Shown: positions 27,402 through 37,729 of the stretch, one piece after another | Layout of the letters: each line of letters starts with the position of its first letter | Position numbering within the stretch: position 1 is the first letter of the stretch | Source: Candidatus Dechloromonas phosphorivorans | GTDB taxonomy: Bacteria > Pseudomonadota > Gammaproteobacteria > Burkholderiales > Rhodocyclaceae | Reading direction: 5' to 3' | DNA length: 64,000 bases | Assembly: GCA_016709495.1 (NCBI GenBank) | Contig: JADJMS010000047.1 | Coordinates: 186,001-250,000, forward strand | Program-made: the position numbers and the translations under genes | The notes under the pieces: generated by a model | The model's database searches: none | What the model was told of the DNA's origin: nothing | Seen by the model: only the letters and a program-made list of their open reading frames with translations

Positions 27402-29335
27402 GTGTACAAAACGCGCTTATTCCTTCTGCCCTGGCTGATCCTCTCAGCCGCACTCGGCCTCACCTGGCTGCTTTGGGATCACGACCAGGCATCAGCCAAC
27501 AAGGAACTGCGCTCGCATTTCGAGTTTGCGCTCAGCGATACAGTAAGTGGCATCGAACAGCGCATGGCCGCCTACGAACAAATGCTGCGCGGCGTGCAAG
27601 GCTTGTTTGCCATCATCAATCCAACTGATCGTGACGACTTTCGCGATTACGTCGATGCCCTGCGTCTCGATGCCAATTTCTCCGGCGCCCAAACCATAGG
27701 CATCACTTTATGGGTGCCGGCAGTATCCAGAAATGCCCATATTGCCGCTATGCGCCGGCAAGGTCTCGCCGATTACACCATCGAGCCAGCCGGCCAACGT
27801 GAGGTTTTACGCCGGTCATCCAACGCGAACCTGAGGTTGGGCGTAACCGTATCAAGCCCGGCTACGATGCGTGGTTAGATCCGGTTCGGCGCAGCGCTAT
27901 GGAACGAGCGCGCGACTCCGGCATGGCTGCACTCTCGGGCAAAGTCCAGCTAAAGGTCGACGCCGCTGACAATGCACAGCCCGCTTTCATCATGTACCTG
28001 CCAATTTATGCCCGTGGCCAGCCACGCGAAACCATAGCCCAGCGCCGCGCCAATCTGGTCGGCTGGGTCTATGCCGCCTTTCGCATGAACGACCTGATGG
28101 CCAGCCTTTACGGTGAAAAAGTACCCGGCGTCACGGTCGAGATCCACGACGGCATAGCGCCCAGCCCTGCCGCCCTGCTTTATCGCTCCAGCCTGATCGA
28201 AATACCGGCGGATCACGCACTGCTCAATGCTGAGGAATATTTAGTGATTGCCGGGCATAACTGGACGCTCTCCATGCATGCCGACGAAGAGTTCAAAAGC
28301 CACTTCAACAATGATGCGGCACCGCTGATTGCCAGTACCGGCGTTGTCCTCAGCCTGCTGCTGGCCATCCTGGCCTGGCTATTATCGAGCGGACGGGCGC
28401 ACGCGCTCAAACTGGCGGCAACCATGACCAGGGAACTGCGCGAAAGCGAGCAACGCTGGGCCTTCGCCCTGGAAGGTGCCGGCGATGGGGTCTGGGACTG
28501 GAACCTGCAAACCCGTGTTGCCATCACCTCGCGGCGCTGGAATGAGATCGTCGGCTGCGATGAAGCTGGTTTCACCCGTACCATTGATGATTGGGAATCC
28601 CGTATAGCACCGGATGACAAGCTGGAGGTCATGGCGGCGATCAAGGCCTGTCTTGCCAGCCCGCCCGGCAAGCATGCCACCTGTGTTGCGGAACACCGAC
28701 TACGTTGCTACGACGGTAGCTGGAAGTGGGTACTCTTTCGCGGCATGATTATTGAATGGGATAAAAAGGATCAGCCGTTGCGCATAATCGGCACCATCAC
28801 CGACATCAGCGAACGCAAGGCAACCGAAGAACGCATCCGGCACATGGCACAGCATGACGCCCTGACCAACCTGCCCAATCGCGCCCTGTTCAGTGATCGT
28901 TTGCAGCATGAACTGGTAGCGGCCAAACGCAATCGTGAACGCTTCGCATTGATTTTTCTCGATCTCGATAACTTCAAACCGATCAACGACAATCATGGCC
29001 ACGGCATGGGTGATCGCCTTTTGCAGGCCGTTGCACGCCGCCTTGAGGAATCGATTCGCGCCTCGGACACCGCCGGCCGAATCGGTGGCGACGAATTCAT
29101 CATTCTGCTGCCCAAATTGCACTTGGCTGAAGATGCGCTCAACCTGGCCGAAAAAATTCGCCTCAATCTGCAACGGCCATTTGCCATTGATGAGCACGAA
29201 TTGAATATCAGCTGCAGCCTCGGTATTGCCATCTATCCGGAGAATGGCAGCGATGAGGTCACACTGACAAAAAGTGCCGACCAGGCGCTTTACCGGGCCA
29301 AGGAAGAAGGCCGCAACAAAGTCGTCAGCGCCTGA
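27402..29335 (+). CDS. CHASE-PAS-GGDEF diguanylate cyclase (frameshifted)
   Basis: A membrane diguanylate cyclase of about 644 aa making cyclic di-GMP. Order: N-terminal membrane helix; periplasmic CHASE domain (IEQRMAAYEQMLRGVQGLFA through YGEKVPGVTVEIHDG); second helix (LIASTGVVLSLLLAILAWLL); PAS with GAGDGVWDWNLQT and a PAC tail; and GGDEF with LTNLPNRALFSDRL, FLDLDNFKPINDNHGH and active site GRIGGDEFIIL. An RASD inhibitory site lies five residues before the GGDEF loop, so product inhibition is expected. GTG is the start. The frame breaks near 27812; the second frame reads PVIQREPEVGRNRIKPGYDAW, so one base is lost. Confidence 0.85.
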
Positions 29336-29359
29336 CTCGCTTAAATCGGCAAGGGGTTT

Positions 29360-29980
29360 TCAACCCCGACGACGCAGTTTCATATGCGTTGAAATCATCA
29401 GCGAAATTTGTTGATCAAGGCCACGATTCTTCTGGCAGCCAAGCAACAGGTGCAACATGCCACTGGTAAATGCCCAGGTATCACGCGCTGTTTCAAGCGG
29501 ATCAAGTCCTTCACGCAACATGCCTTTATCGGCAGCACGCTGGTAGACAGTTTCCATTTTTCTTAGAAATTCCTGCGCTGGACGACCGATTTCTTCCTGC
29601 ACGCTGGCAAATTCATCAACGTATTCACAGCGTGAAATCATGATCTCGAACACTTCACGGACCACGGAACAATCATCAAGAACGCGGAAGAATTCCTTGA
29701 GCGAGGCCTCGATGGCGTCGAGTGGGTTTTCATAGTTTTCCGAGAGCAGGAAAGAATCCGTGCGTTCAACCATTGGGAAAAACACATCTTCGCGCATGGC
29801 CGAGAACAACTCGGCCTTGTCCTTGAAGTGCCAATAGACAGCACCGCGCGTCACGCCGGCTTCCTTGGCAATTTTTTCCAGCGTTGAGCGGCTGACGCCA
29901 CACTGGTGAAACACCCGGCGCGCCGCTTCTATCAACTCTTTGCGGGTGTTTTCCGCTTCTTCTTTGGTTTTTCTGACCAT
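29360..29980 (-). CDS. TetR family repressor of the RND efflux operon
   Basis: A 206-aa AcrR/TtgR-type repressor. The Met at 29980 is chosen: it has GGGAGAGATC upstream and gives the standard start MVRKTKEEAENTRKELIEAA. The helix-turn-helix is STLEKIAKEAGVTRGAVYWHFKDKAELF in two stretches, almost textbook AcrR. The C-terminal domain is the ligand-binding helical bundle. It is divergent from the efflux adaptor gene and its binding site lies between them, so it should repress both directions until a drug binds. Confidence 0.9.
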   Translation of the reverse strand: MVRKTKEEAENTRKELIEAARRVFHQCGVSRSTLEKIAKEAGVTRGAVYWHFKDKAELFSAMREDVFFPMVERTDSFLLSENYENPLDAIEASLKEFFRVLDDCSVVREVFEIMISRCEYVDEFASVQEEIGRPAQEFLRKMETVYQRAADKGMLREGLDPLETARDTWAFTSGMLHLLLGCQKNRGLDQQISLMISTHMKLRRRG

Positions 29981-30036
29981 TTGATCTCTCCCAGCTTTTG
30001 TAAATGGTAAGCCAACTTGGCGCTGGCTTAAAATCA

Positions 30037-30064
30037 TTTACATACATCCGTGAATGTATATAAT
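30037..30064 (+). promoter_or_regulatory. Efflux promoter with AcrR-type operator
   Basis: TTTACA (30037-30042), a 16-base spacer and TATAAT (30059-30064) form a near-consensus promoter for the efflux operon. Overlapping it at 30039-30062 is a 24-base palindrome, left half TACATACATCCG and right half TGAATGTATATA. This closely matches the known AcrR/TtgR operator pattern TACATACATT...GAATGTATGTA. The site spans the spacer and both boxes, so repressor binding would exclude polymerase. Confidence 0.8.
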
Positions 30065-30093
30065 ACCGCAAACATTCCTGATGGAGCAACCTC

Positions 30094-31224
30094 ATGACTT
30101 CCCACCCCCTGTTCCGGCGCACCGCCCTCTCCCTGATCATCGTCGCCAGCACCTTGAGCGCCTGCTCGGACAGCAAGCCGGCTGGTCCACCACCGATGGG
30201 GCCGATGCCGGTCACCGTGCTGGAAGTCCAGCCGCAGAAGATCCCGACCTCCATCGAGATCATGGCGCAAACCGAAGGCGCCCGCGAAACCGAAGTCCGC
30301 GCCCGGGTGGGCGGTATTCTGGTCAAACGGCTTTATCAGGAAGGCGAAACGGTCAAAGCCGGGCAAGCCCTGTTTCAGATTGATCGTTCCAGCTATGAAA
30401 TCGCTTTGAGCGAAGCGCGCGCCAAGTCGGATCAGGCCAGCCGCGAAATGAAGCGCCTGAAAAGCCTGATCGAATCGAAAGCGATCAGCCAGAAAGAATA
30501 CGACGATGCTGCGTCAAACAACGCCATCGCTCAGGCGGCATTGCGTCAGGCCGAACTCAATCTAGCGTGGACCACGGTTACGGCACCGGTCGCCGGCACC
30601 ACTGGCCGCGCTGCCAAGTCGGAAGGCAATCTGGTCACCGTCGGCAGCGACAGTCTGCTGACTTCGATCTACCAGCTGAACCCGATGTGGGTACGTTTCA
30701 GCCTGGGCGAGAGCGATCTTGCCAAATTCCCCGGTGGCCGCGTTTCAGCCAAGGATGTGACCGGCGTCCAGCTGGTCATGGCCAACGGCACAATTTATGG
30801 CAAGCCGGGCAAGCTGAATTTCCTGGCCACCAACATCGACACCACGCTCGGCACCCAGGCCTTGCGCGCCGAGTTCAGCAACCCGGACAGCCAGTTGCTG
30901 CCCGGCCAGTTCGTGCGCATCCGCCTGCTTACCGGCGAGCGCGACGGCGTGTTTCTGGTGCCGCAATCCGCAGTGCTGCAGACCGAGCAGGGCGCCCTGG
31001 TCATGCTGGCCGGCGAAGGCGACAAGGTCACGCCGCGCCCGGTCCAGGCCGGCGAATGGCTGGGCAAGGACTGGGTCATCCTCGGTGGCCTGAAGGCCGG
31101 CGACAAGGTGATCGTCGACAACCTGATGAAACTGCGCCCCGGTGCGCCGGTTGCCCCGCATCCGCCAGTCGTTCCTGGCGCCCCGGCCACAACGCCTGCT
31201 GCAGCACCGGCCAAGCAGGGTTAA
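30094..31224 (+). CDS. RND efflux periplasmic adaptor (AcrA/MexA type)
   Basis: A 376-aa membrane-fusion protein joining the RND pump to the outer-membrane channel. It starts with a lipoprotein signal (SLIIVASTLSAC, lipobox LSAC), then a lipoyl half (VRARVGGILVKRLYQEGETVKAGQALFQID), a short coiled-coil hairpin (about 100-160), the second lipoyl half (LAWTTVTAPVAGTTGRAAKSEGNLV in two parts), a beta-barrel and a membrane-proximal domain (LVPQSAVLQTEQGALVML). The C-terminus is Pro/Ala-rich. It begins the operon adaptor-pump-channel, 9 bases before the pump gene. Confidence 0.9.
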   Translation: MTSHPLFRRTALSLIIVASTLSACSDSKPAGPPPMGPMPVTVLEVQPQKIPTSIEIMAQTEGARETEVRARVGGILVKRLYQEGETVKAGQALFQIDRSSYEIALSEARAKSDQASREMKRLKSLIESKAISQKEYDDAASNNAIAQAALRQAELNLAWTTVTAPVAGTTGRAAKSEGNLVTVGSDSLLTSIYQLNPMWVRFSLGESDLAKFPGGRVSAKDVTGVQLVMANGTIYGKPGKLNFLATNIDTTLGTQALRAEFSNPDSQLLPGQFVRIRLLTGERDGVFLVPQSAVLQTEQGALVMLAGEGDKVTPRPVQAGEWLGKDWVILGGLKAGDKVIVDNLMKLRPGAPVAPHPPVVPGAPATTPAAAPAKQG

Positions 31225-31233
31225 GGAGCGGCC

Positions 31234-34200
31234 ATGTCAAAATTCTTTATCAATCGACCGATCTTCGCGTCGGTCATCTCGATCATCATCGTCATTGCCG
31301 GGCTGGTTGCCTCGCAGGTATTGCCGATTGCGCAATATCCGCAAATCGCCCCGCCGACGGTGCTGATCACCGCCACCTATCCGGGTGCTTCGGCTGAAAC
31401 GCTGGCCAAGACGGTGGCGGCGCCGATTGAGGAACAGTTGAACGGGGTCGAAGGGCCTGTCCTATTTCACCTCGTCGGCCGCCGCCAACGGCACCGTCAC
31501 GATTACGGCGACCTTCGATGTCGGCACCAATGTCGACATCGCTGCGGTCAACGTCAATAATCGCGTCAAAGCTGCTGAACCACGCTTGCCGGAAGAGGTT
31601 CGACGTAACGGTGTGATTGTCCAGAAGCGCTCGAACGACATTTTGCAGGTCGTCGCATTGGAATCCGACAAGGGGCGTTACAACACGTTGTATCTCTCCA
31701 ACTATGCCAGCCTGAACATCGTGGACGAGTTGAAGCGGGTCAAGGGCGTCGGCGATGTCACCATTTTCGGTGCCCAGGATTACTCCATGCGCGTCTGGCT
31801 GAAGCCGGACCGCATGGCGCAACTCGGCCTGACCGCGAGCGACATTTCCGCTGCCATCAAGGCCCAGAATGCCCAGAATGCGGCCGGCAAGATCGGCCAG
31901 GAACCGGCGCCGGACGACCAGATGCTGGCCTATACCGTCACCGCCAAGGGCCGCCTGCTGACGCCGGAGGAGTTCGGTAACATCATCATCCGCGCCAGCG
32001 GCCCCGGCGGCGTGCTGCGCCTGAAGGACATCGCGCGCATCGAGCTCGGCGCCTACAGCTACGACCAGAGCGTGACGCTGGACGGCCAACCGACCATCGC
32101 CATGGGCGTCTTCCTGCAGACCGGCGCCAACGCGCTGGAAGTGGCCGAACTGGTGCGCGGCAAGATGGAAACGCTGAAGAAAAAATTCCCGGAAGGCATG
32201 GGGTATGTCATTCCCTTCGACACCACGCTCTTCGTTTCCGCCTCGATCAGTGAAGTGGTCAAGACGCTGATCGAAGCGATGATCCTCGTCCTCGCCGTCG
32301 TCTATATCTTCCTGCAAAGCTGGCGCGCCACCCTGATCCCGATGGTGGCCGTGCCGATTTCGCTGATCGGCACCTTTGCCGGCCTCTGGCTGTTCGGCTT
32401 CTCGATCAACACGCTGACGCTGTTCGCCATGGTGCTGGCAATCGGTATCGTGGTCGATGATGCGATTGTGGTGCTGGAGAATGTCGAACGCCTAATGGCC
32501 GAGGAAAAGCTCTCGCCGCGCGACGCTGCGATCAAGGCCATGCAGCAGGTGCAGGGCGCGCTGGTCGCCATCGTCCTGGTGCTCTGTGCGGTGTTCGTAC
32601 CGGTCGCCTTCCTCGGCGGCATCGCCGGCCAGTTGTACAAGCAGTTCGCCGTTACTGTCGCAGTGGCTGTCGTCCTGTCCGGCGTTGTTGCGCTGACGCT
32701 GACGCCGGCCCTTTGCGCCCTGCTGCTCAAGGCCCAGCACACCGAGCACAAGCTGTTTCGCCCCTTCAACCGGCTATTCGCGCGCATCACCCGCGCTTAC
32801 ACCCGCACGGTCGGTTTTACGCTCAAGCACGGCGTCATCGGCGGCATCATTTTTGCCCTGGTTATCGCGTCGACCGTAATCTTCTTCCGCATCATCCCCG
32901 GCAGCTTCGTTCCCTCGGAAGACCAAGGTTACCTGATCTCGGCCCTGATGCTGCCCGATGGCGCAACGCTGAAGCGCACCCAGCAGACCGGTGAGAACAT
33001 GCGTGCCACGGTGGCTAAAGACCCGGCGGTCAAGCACACCTTCGTCGTTTCCGGCTTCGACCTGATCGGCGGCGGCAACAAGCCCAACGCCGGCACCATC
33101 TTCATTCCGCTCAAGGACTGGAGCGAACGTCAGGCCAAGGCGCAGGATCTGGCCGGCAAGTTCATGGGCATCGGCATGATGCAGCCGGACGGCATGGCGC
33201 TGGTCTTCAACCCGCCGCCGATCATGGGCCTGGGCACCGCCGGCGGTTTCGAGGTCTATGTGCAGAACCGCGTCGACGGCGACACCAGGAAGCTGAACGA
33301 AGGTCGCCCAGCACTTCATCGCCGATCTGCAAAAGCACCCGGAATTCACCCGCATCAGCACCTTCTTCCGTCCCACCGTGCCGCAGCTGTTTGTTGAGGT
33401 CGATGAGCCGAAAGCGATGGCACTCGGCATCCCGCTGGCCAGCATTTACGAGTCACTGCAAAGCACGATGGGCGCGCTGTATGTGAATGACTTCAACAAG
33501 GCCGGCCGCGTTTATCGCGTGCAGTTGCAGGCCGAAGCCAACTACCGCATGAAGCCGGACGATCTGACCAAGGTGTATGTGCGTAGCAGCACCAGCAACG
33601 TGATGATTCCGCTGTCCGCCGTCAGCACCATCAAGCGCATTGTCGGTCCGGAACAGGTCGAGCGTTTCAACGGTTTTGTCGCCGCCAAGATCATGGGCGA
33701 CAGCAAGCCGGGCGTCAGCTCGGGCGACGCGATCAAGATCGTCGAGGAAGTTGCCGCAACGCTGCCCGCCGGCTACGAAATCGCCTGGACCGGTCAGGCC
33801 TTCCAGGAAAAGCGTAGTTCAGGTTCGTCGCTGCAGGCTTTCGTCTTCGCCATCATCATGGTCTTCCTGATTCTGGCTGCCCAATACGAGAAATGGTCGC
33901 TGCCAGTCGCCGTCGTCATGGCCGTACCCTTCGCCCTGATGGGGGCGCTAACGGCGATCTGGCTGCGCGGCATGCCGAACGACATCTACTTCCAGATTGG
34001 TCTGGTCGTACTGATTGGTCTGGCGTCGAAAAACGCCATCCTGATTGTCGAATTCGCTGCCCAGAAATACGCCGAGGGGATGAACGTCGTCGATGCCGCC
34101 ATGGCCGCTGCCCGCCTGCGGCTGCGCCCCATTGTCATGACCTCGCTCGCCTTTGTGCTTGGCGTCTTCCCGCTGGTCAAAGCCAGCGGTGCCGGCGCGG

Positions 34201-34358
34201 CTGCCCGCCAATCGATGGGCACCGGCGTCTTCGCCGGGATGATCGCCGCTACTTTCATCGCCACCATTTTCATTCCGCTCTTCTTCACCTGGCTCGAACG
34301 TGGCAAGCAAACGGCCCCGGCTGGTATTGCACACGAATCGACGACGGAGGAAAACTAA
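31234..34358 (+). CDS. RND multidrug efflux pump (AcrB/MexB type, frameshifted)
   Basis: The inner-membrane proton-driven pump, about 1040 aa, HAE1 family. The start MSKFFINRPIFASVISIIIV is typical. Family motifs include AQYPQIAPPTV, TYPGASAETLAKTVAAPIE, the transmembrane proton-relay Asp pair in AIGIVVDDAIVVLENVERLM, GSFVPSEDQGYLI, and in the C-terminal half SGSSLQAFVFAIIMVFLILAAQYEKW and GLASKNAILIVEFA. Two indels break it: an extra G near 31450 (should read GVEGLSYFTSSAAANGTV) and one near 33300 (NEVAQHFIADLQ). Both lie in GGG or AAGG contexts and look like sequence errors. Confidence 0.85.
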
Positions 34359-34359
34359 G

Positions 34360-35817
34360 ATGCCCGCCTTCAAAAAAAATCGCCTGTTTTTGGCGTTGAC
34401 CGTAACAGTCTTCTTCGCCGGCTGCGCGGTCGGCCCGGACTACGCCCGCCCGACCTCGACGCTACCTGAGCAACACAAGGAAGCCACCACCGCCACGGCG
34501 CAAGCCGTCGCACCAGTCAATGCCGAATGGTGGACGCTGTTCAACGACGCCACACTGAATCAGTTGGTCCAGCAAACGCTGGCCGCCAATCAGGATCTGC
34601 AAGCCGCCATCGCCCGCCTCGAAGCGAGCGAGGCGGCGGCGCGTGAAGCCGGGGCTGAGCTTTATCCAGCGATCGGCCTCGCCGCCAACGGCAGCCGCAA
34701 CCGGATCAGCGGTGAAACCTTTAGCGGCAAAAACACCGGCTCAGCCACCTACAACAACCGCCGCGCCGCGCTGTCGCTGAGTTACGAAGTCGATCTCTGG
34801 GGCCGCATCCGGCGCAGTAATGAAGCTGCGCGTGCCGAGGCATTGGCCAGTCGCTTCGGTCGTGACAGCATTCAGCTCGCTCTGATCGGCCAGTTGGTCA
34901 ATGAATATCTCATCCTGCGCAGCAATGAGGCGCAACTCGAAGTCACCCGGCAGACGCTGGAATCCCGCCAGGAATCTCTGAAAATTGTTCAAGCTCGCCT
35001 TGATGCCGGCAGCGCCTCCGGCCTTGAACTTGCCCAGGCGGAAAGCCAGTTGAACGCCGCCCAAGGCCAATGGAGCCAGTTCAAACGCCTGCGTGCCTTG
35101 TCGGAAAACCAGATTGGCCTGCTCAGCGGCCAGCCCGGCTTGAAACTCGCCAGCACCAGCCTTGAGCAATTACCGCTGCCGCCAACGCCACCCACCGGCC
35201 TGCCTTCATCGCTACTCGAAGCGCGCCCGGATGTGCGTCAGGCGGAGGAAAAACTGATCGCCGCCAACGCCCGCATCGGCGTCGCCAAGGCCGCCTATTT
35301 TCCGACCATCGGCCTGACCGGTTTGTATGGCAGCGAAAGCGCCGCACTCTCCAACCTATTCACCGGCAGCGCCGGCATCTGGACTGCCGCCATCGGCCTG
35401 ACCATGCCGATCTTCGATGCCGGCCGCACCGGGGCGCGGGTCGATCAGGCCACGGCAGCGCAAGCAGAAAACATTGCCAACTACCGCAAAACCCTGCAAA
35501 CCGCCTTCCGCGAAGTCAGTGACGCCATCGTCAATCTGCAGGAATTCGCCAACGAAGAAGCCGCCTTTGCCGCCCAGGTCGACGCCTCGAAACGCGCCTT
35601 CAACCTTGCGCAAAAACGCTACGAAAGCGGCTATTCCGGGTACAACGACCTGCTCGACACCCAGCGCACGCTAAATACGGCGCAACTGCTTTACCTGGCC
35701 AGCCGTAAAAACCGGCTGGGTGCATCGGTTGATCTGTTCAAGGCATTAGGTGGCGGCTGGCAACCAGTTAGGCAGCATCTGTTACGGTCCAACTCAAAAA
35801 ACAACCCAATTTTTTGA
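34360..35817 (+). CDS. RND outer-membrane efflux lipoprotein (NodT/OprM family)
   Basis: A 485-aa TolC-like channel. The ATG at 34360 follows GGAGGAAAACTAAG and gives a lipoprotein signal ending FAGC (Cys anchor), so the longer upstream start is rejected. The family opening GCAVGPDYARP is present, then paired helical repeats (WWTLFNDATLNQLVQQTL, LSLSYEVDLWGRIRRSNEAAR) duplicated in the second half (ARPDVRQAEEKLIAANARIGVAKAAYFPTIGL in two parts, FDAGRTGARVDQA, YESGYSGYNDLLDTQRTL). The last codons run into an inverted repeat that acts as terminator. It completes the efflux operon. Confidence 0.9.
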   Translation: MPAFKKNRLFLALTVTVFFAGCAVGPDYARPTSTLPEQHKEATTATAQAVAPVNAEWWTLFNDATLNQLVQQTLAANQDLQAAIARLEASEAAAREAGAELYPAIGLAANGSRNRISGETFSGKNTGSATYNNRRAALSLSYEVDLWGRIRRSNEAARAEALASRFGRDSIQLALIGQLVNEYLILRSNEAQLEVTRQTLESRQESLKIVQARLDAGSASGLELAQAESQLNAAQGQWSQFKRLRALSENQIGLLSGQPGLKLASTSLEQLPLPPTPPTGLPSSLLEARPDVRQAEEKLIAANARIGVAKAAYFPTIGLTGLYGSESAALSNLFTGSAGIWTAAIGLTMPIFDAGRTGARVDQATAAQAENIANYRKTLQTAFREVSDAIVNLQEFANEEAAFAAQVDASKRAFNLAQKRYESGYSGYNDLLDTQRTLNTAQLLYLASRKNRLGASVDLFKALGGGWQPVRQHLLRSNSKNNPIF

Positions 35818-35822
35818 GTTGG
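35789..35822 (+). terminator. Terminator-like hairpin after the efflux operon
   Basis: CCAACTCAAAAAA (35789-35801) pairs perfectly with TTTTTTGAGTTGG (35810-35822) around an 8-base loop. It overlaps the last codons of the channel gene. The A/T-rich inner stem is unusual, but the position suits transcription termination. Confidence 0.55.
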
Positions 35823-36065
35823 CGCTAACAGCAAAATAGTGACGCCTTCCAGCCCCTTGAGGAGGCGCCGAGCAACGCAGGAGCGCCGGGGGCTTTCGGC
35901 TGGCGTTGTTTGAGCCGAAGGCCGAGTTTAGCCAGCCACCCGGCGTTTCGAGTAGCGCAGGAACCCGGCGTAGCCGGCGCCGACCCAGGGGTCGCCTTTT
36001 CTTTGCCTACTTTCTTTTGGCGAAGCAAAAGAAAGTAGGGCCGCCAGCAGGGCAATCCCCAGCAA
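35823..36065. repeat. Intergenic repeat-like element with 14-bp inverted repeat
   Basis: A GC-rich stretch with no real gene. It contains CCTACTTTCTTTTG (36006-36019) and its exact complement CAAAAGAAAGTAGG (36026-36039) around a 6-base loop, plus CGCCGGGGGCTTTCGGCTGGCG-like arcs upstream. Reading frames give Arg/Pro-rich peptides such as KKVGKEKATPGSAP, which I recall as recurrent spurious products in betaproteobacterial genomes, suggesting a dispersed repeat family. Only one copy lies in this window, so repetition cannot be shown here. Confidence 0.45.
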
Positions 36066-36935
36066 TTAACCGCGACGGAGCGCCAGCCCCTCATTAACCA
36101 CCAACGCCCCCAACACCAAACACCCACCCACCAACACACTCCCCGCCGGCACTTCCCCCGCCCACAGCCAGGCCCAGGCGACACCAAACACCACCTCAAG
36201 CAAGGCCAGCAAGGCAATCTCCGGCCCCGGCAGCACACGCGTCAGCCTCACCACCAGCAAACAGGGAATCGCCAATTGCACGCTACCCAGTAGCGCCAGC
36301 AAACCGAGATCATGCGCGGAAGCCTGCAATGGCCAAGCCAACGGCAAACTGAACAAGGCCGAGAGCAATGCACCGATCAAGACCGCCGGCAACATATCCG
36401 GCGCCTCCTCACCCGACTCGCCAACACGCTGCAGCACCGTCCAATTCACCGCCCCGGCGAGCGGCACGGCACTGGCCACCAGCATGCCCAGTAGCGAGCC
36501 ACCTTGCCCCATTTCCAGACCAAACATCCAGGCGATACCAGCCCCCGCCACCAAAATGGCCAACCATGTCCTTGCGGGAAGTTGTTTGCCGAGGAAGAAC
36601 CGTGAGAACAACGCAGTGATCATCGGCCCAATCGCCATCGTCACCAGCACATTGGCCACCGTGGTCATGGTCAGGGCTAGCATGAAAGCGGTAAACATCA
36701 CCGCCCAGCACACCCCGGAAATCCAGACCACCCGCCCCGATTGCAGCAATCCGCGCCACAAGGCCGGGCCACGCATCAAAGTCAGCGCTGCGGCCAGCGC
36801 CAAAGCATTGAAGGCACTACGCCAAAAGGTCACTTCAAAGCTACGCGCTACCTCAAGCTGACGTGTTACGACACCGGCAATGCTCCACAGCAATGTCACC
36901 AGCACCATCAGCGCCACCGCGCGGCGGTGCGTCAT
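36066..36935 (-). CDS. EamA family (DMT) transporter
   Basis: A 289-aa ten-helix membrane protein of the drug/metabolite transporter superfamily, built from two EamA repeats. The start at 36935 gives RRAVALMVLVTLLWSIAGVV, the usual first helix; the longer ORF start would lie inside rlmB. Later features are FWRSAFNALALAAALTL, LGKQLPARTWLAILVAGAGIAW and, in repeat two, PGPEIALLALLEVVFGVAWAW. The substrate is unknown. Its ATG lies one base after the rlmB stop, so translation is coupled. Confidence 0.8.
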   Translation of the reverse strand: MTHRRAVALMVLVTLLWSIAGVVTRQLEVARSFEVTFWRSAFNALALAAALTLMRGPALWRGLLQSGRVVWISGVCWAVMFTAFMLALTMTTVANVLVTMAIGPMITALFSRFFLGKQLPARTWLAILVAGAGIAWMFGLEMGQGGSLLGMLVASAVPLAGAVNWTVLQRVGESGEEAPDMLPAVLIGALLSALFSLPLAWPLQASAHDLGLLALLGSVQLAIPCLLVVRLTRVLPGPEIALLALLEVVFGVAWAWLWAGEVPAGSVLVGGCLVLGALVVNEGLALRRG

Positions 36936-36936
36936 C

Positions 36937-37668
36937 TCAAGGACGGCGGCGACGCGCCTCGTACAGGCACACCCCGGCAGCCACCGACACATTCAGGCTT
37001 TCCACCGAGCCATACATGGGGATTTTGACCAGCTGATCGCAATTTTCACGCGTCAAACGGCGCATGCCATCGCCCTCCGCACCCAGCACCCAGGCTGTGG
37101 CAACTGGCCATTCGGCGGTGTAGAGATCCTTCTCAGCCTCACCGGCCGTACCGATCACCCAGATCTCGCGTTCCTGCAGTTCACGCAGGGTGCGCGCCAG
37201 GTTGGTGACCATCACGTAGGGCACGCTCTCGGCAGCGCCGCTGGCGGTTTTCATCGCCACATCGGTCAAGCCGGCCGAGCGGTCCTTGGGCGCGATCACC
37301 GCATGCACTCCCGCCGCATCGGCGACGCGCAGACAGGCACCGAGATTGCGCGGGTCAGTAATGCCATCCAGCACCAGCAGGAAAGCCGGTTCTTCGAGAG
37401 TATCCAGCACATCATCGAGATGGGCTACCTTGCGCCCGCCCTCAACACGGGCAATCACGCCCTGGTGCTTGGCATCCGGTGCCATATCGTCCAAGCGCTT
37501 GCCATCACAGGCGATGACTTTAACTGCCTGCAATTCAGCATGCTGGAGCAGATCACGGGCGCGTGCATCCTGACGTGTTGCATCAATCAGAATTTCTTTG
37601 ACTGAACCGGGGTCGTGGCGAAGTTTGGCGGTAATGGCATGAAAGCCATAAATCAGGCGGGAAGACAT
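36937..37668 (-). CDS. rlmB: 23S rRNA (guanosine-2'-O)-methyltransferase RlmB
   Basis: A 243-aa SPOUT-class methyltransferase that modifies G2251 in the peptidyl-transferase loop of 23S rRNA using SAM. The N-terminal substrate-binding domain begins IYGFHAITAKLRHDPGSVKEILID. The knotted catalytic domain has LLVLDGITDPRNLGACLRVADAAGVHAVI in two stretches, SGAAESVPYVMVTNLARTL, and the knot signature WVLGAEGDGMRRLTRENCDQLVKIPMYGSVESLNVSVAAGV in parts. Full length for the family. It lies near rnr, as in many beta- and gammaproteobacteria. Confidence 0.92.
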   Translation of the reverse strand: MSSRLIYGFHAITAKLRHDPGSVKEILIDATRQDARARDLLQHAELQAVKVIACDGKRLDDMAPDAKHQGVIARVEGGRKVAHLDDVLDTLEEPAFLLVLDGITDPRNLGACLRVADAAGVHAVIAPKDRSAGLTDVAMKTASGAAESVPYVMVTNLARTLRELQEREIWVIGTAGEAEKDLYTAEWPVATAWVLGAEGDGMRRLTRENCDQLVKIPMYGSVESLNVSVAAGVCLYEARRRRP

Positions 37669-37729
37669 GGTTGCTTTCAGAAAATCAGTAGCCGGATTTT
37701 ACCGCTGCAACCGCTTCCTGACTTGGCAA

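Noticed and set aside
35825..36238. Minus-strand Arg/Trp/Cys-rich 137-aa ORF
   Set aside because: It overlaps the real EamA gene in another frame and reads through the intergenic repeat. Its composition is not protein-like.
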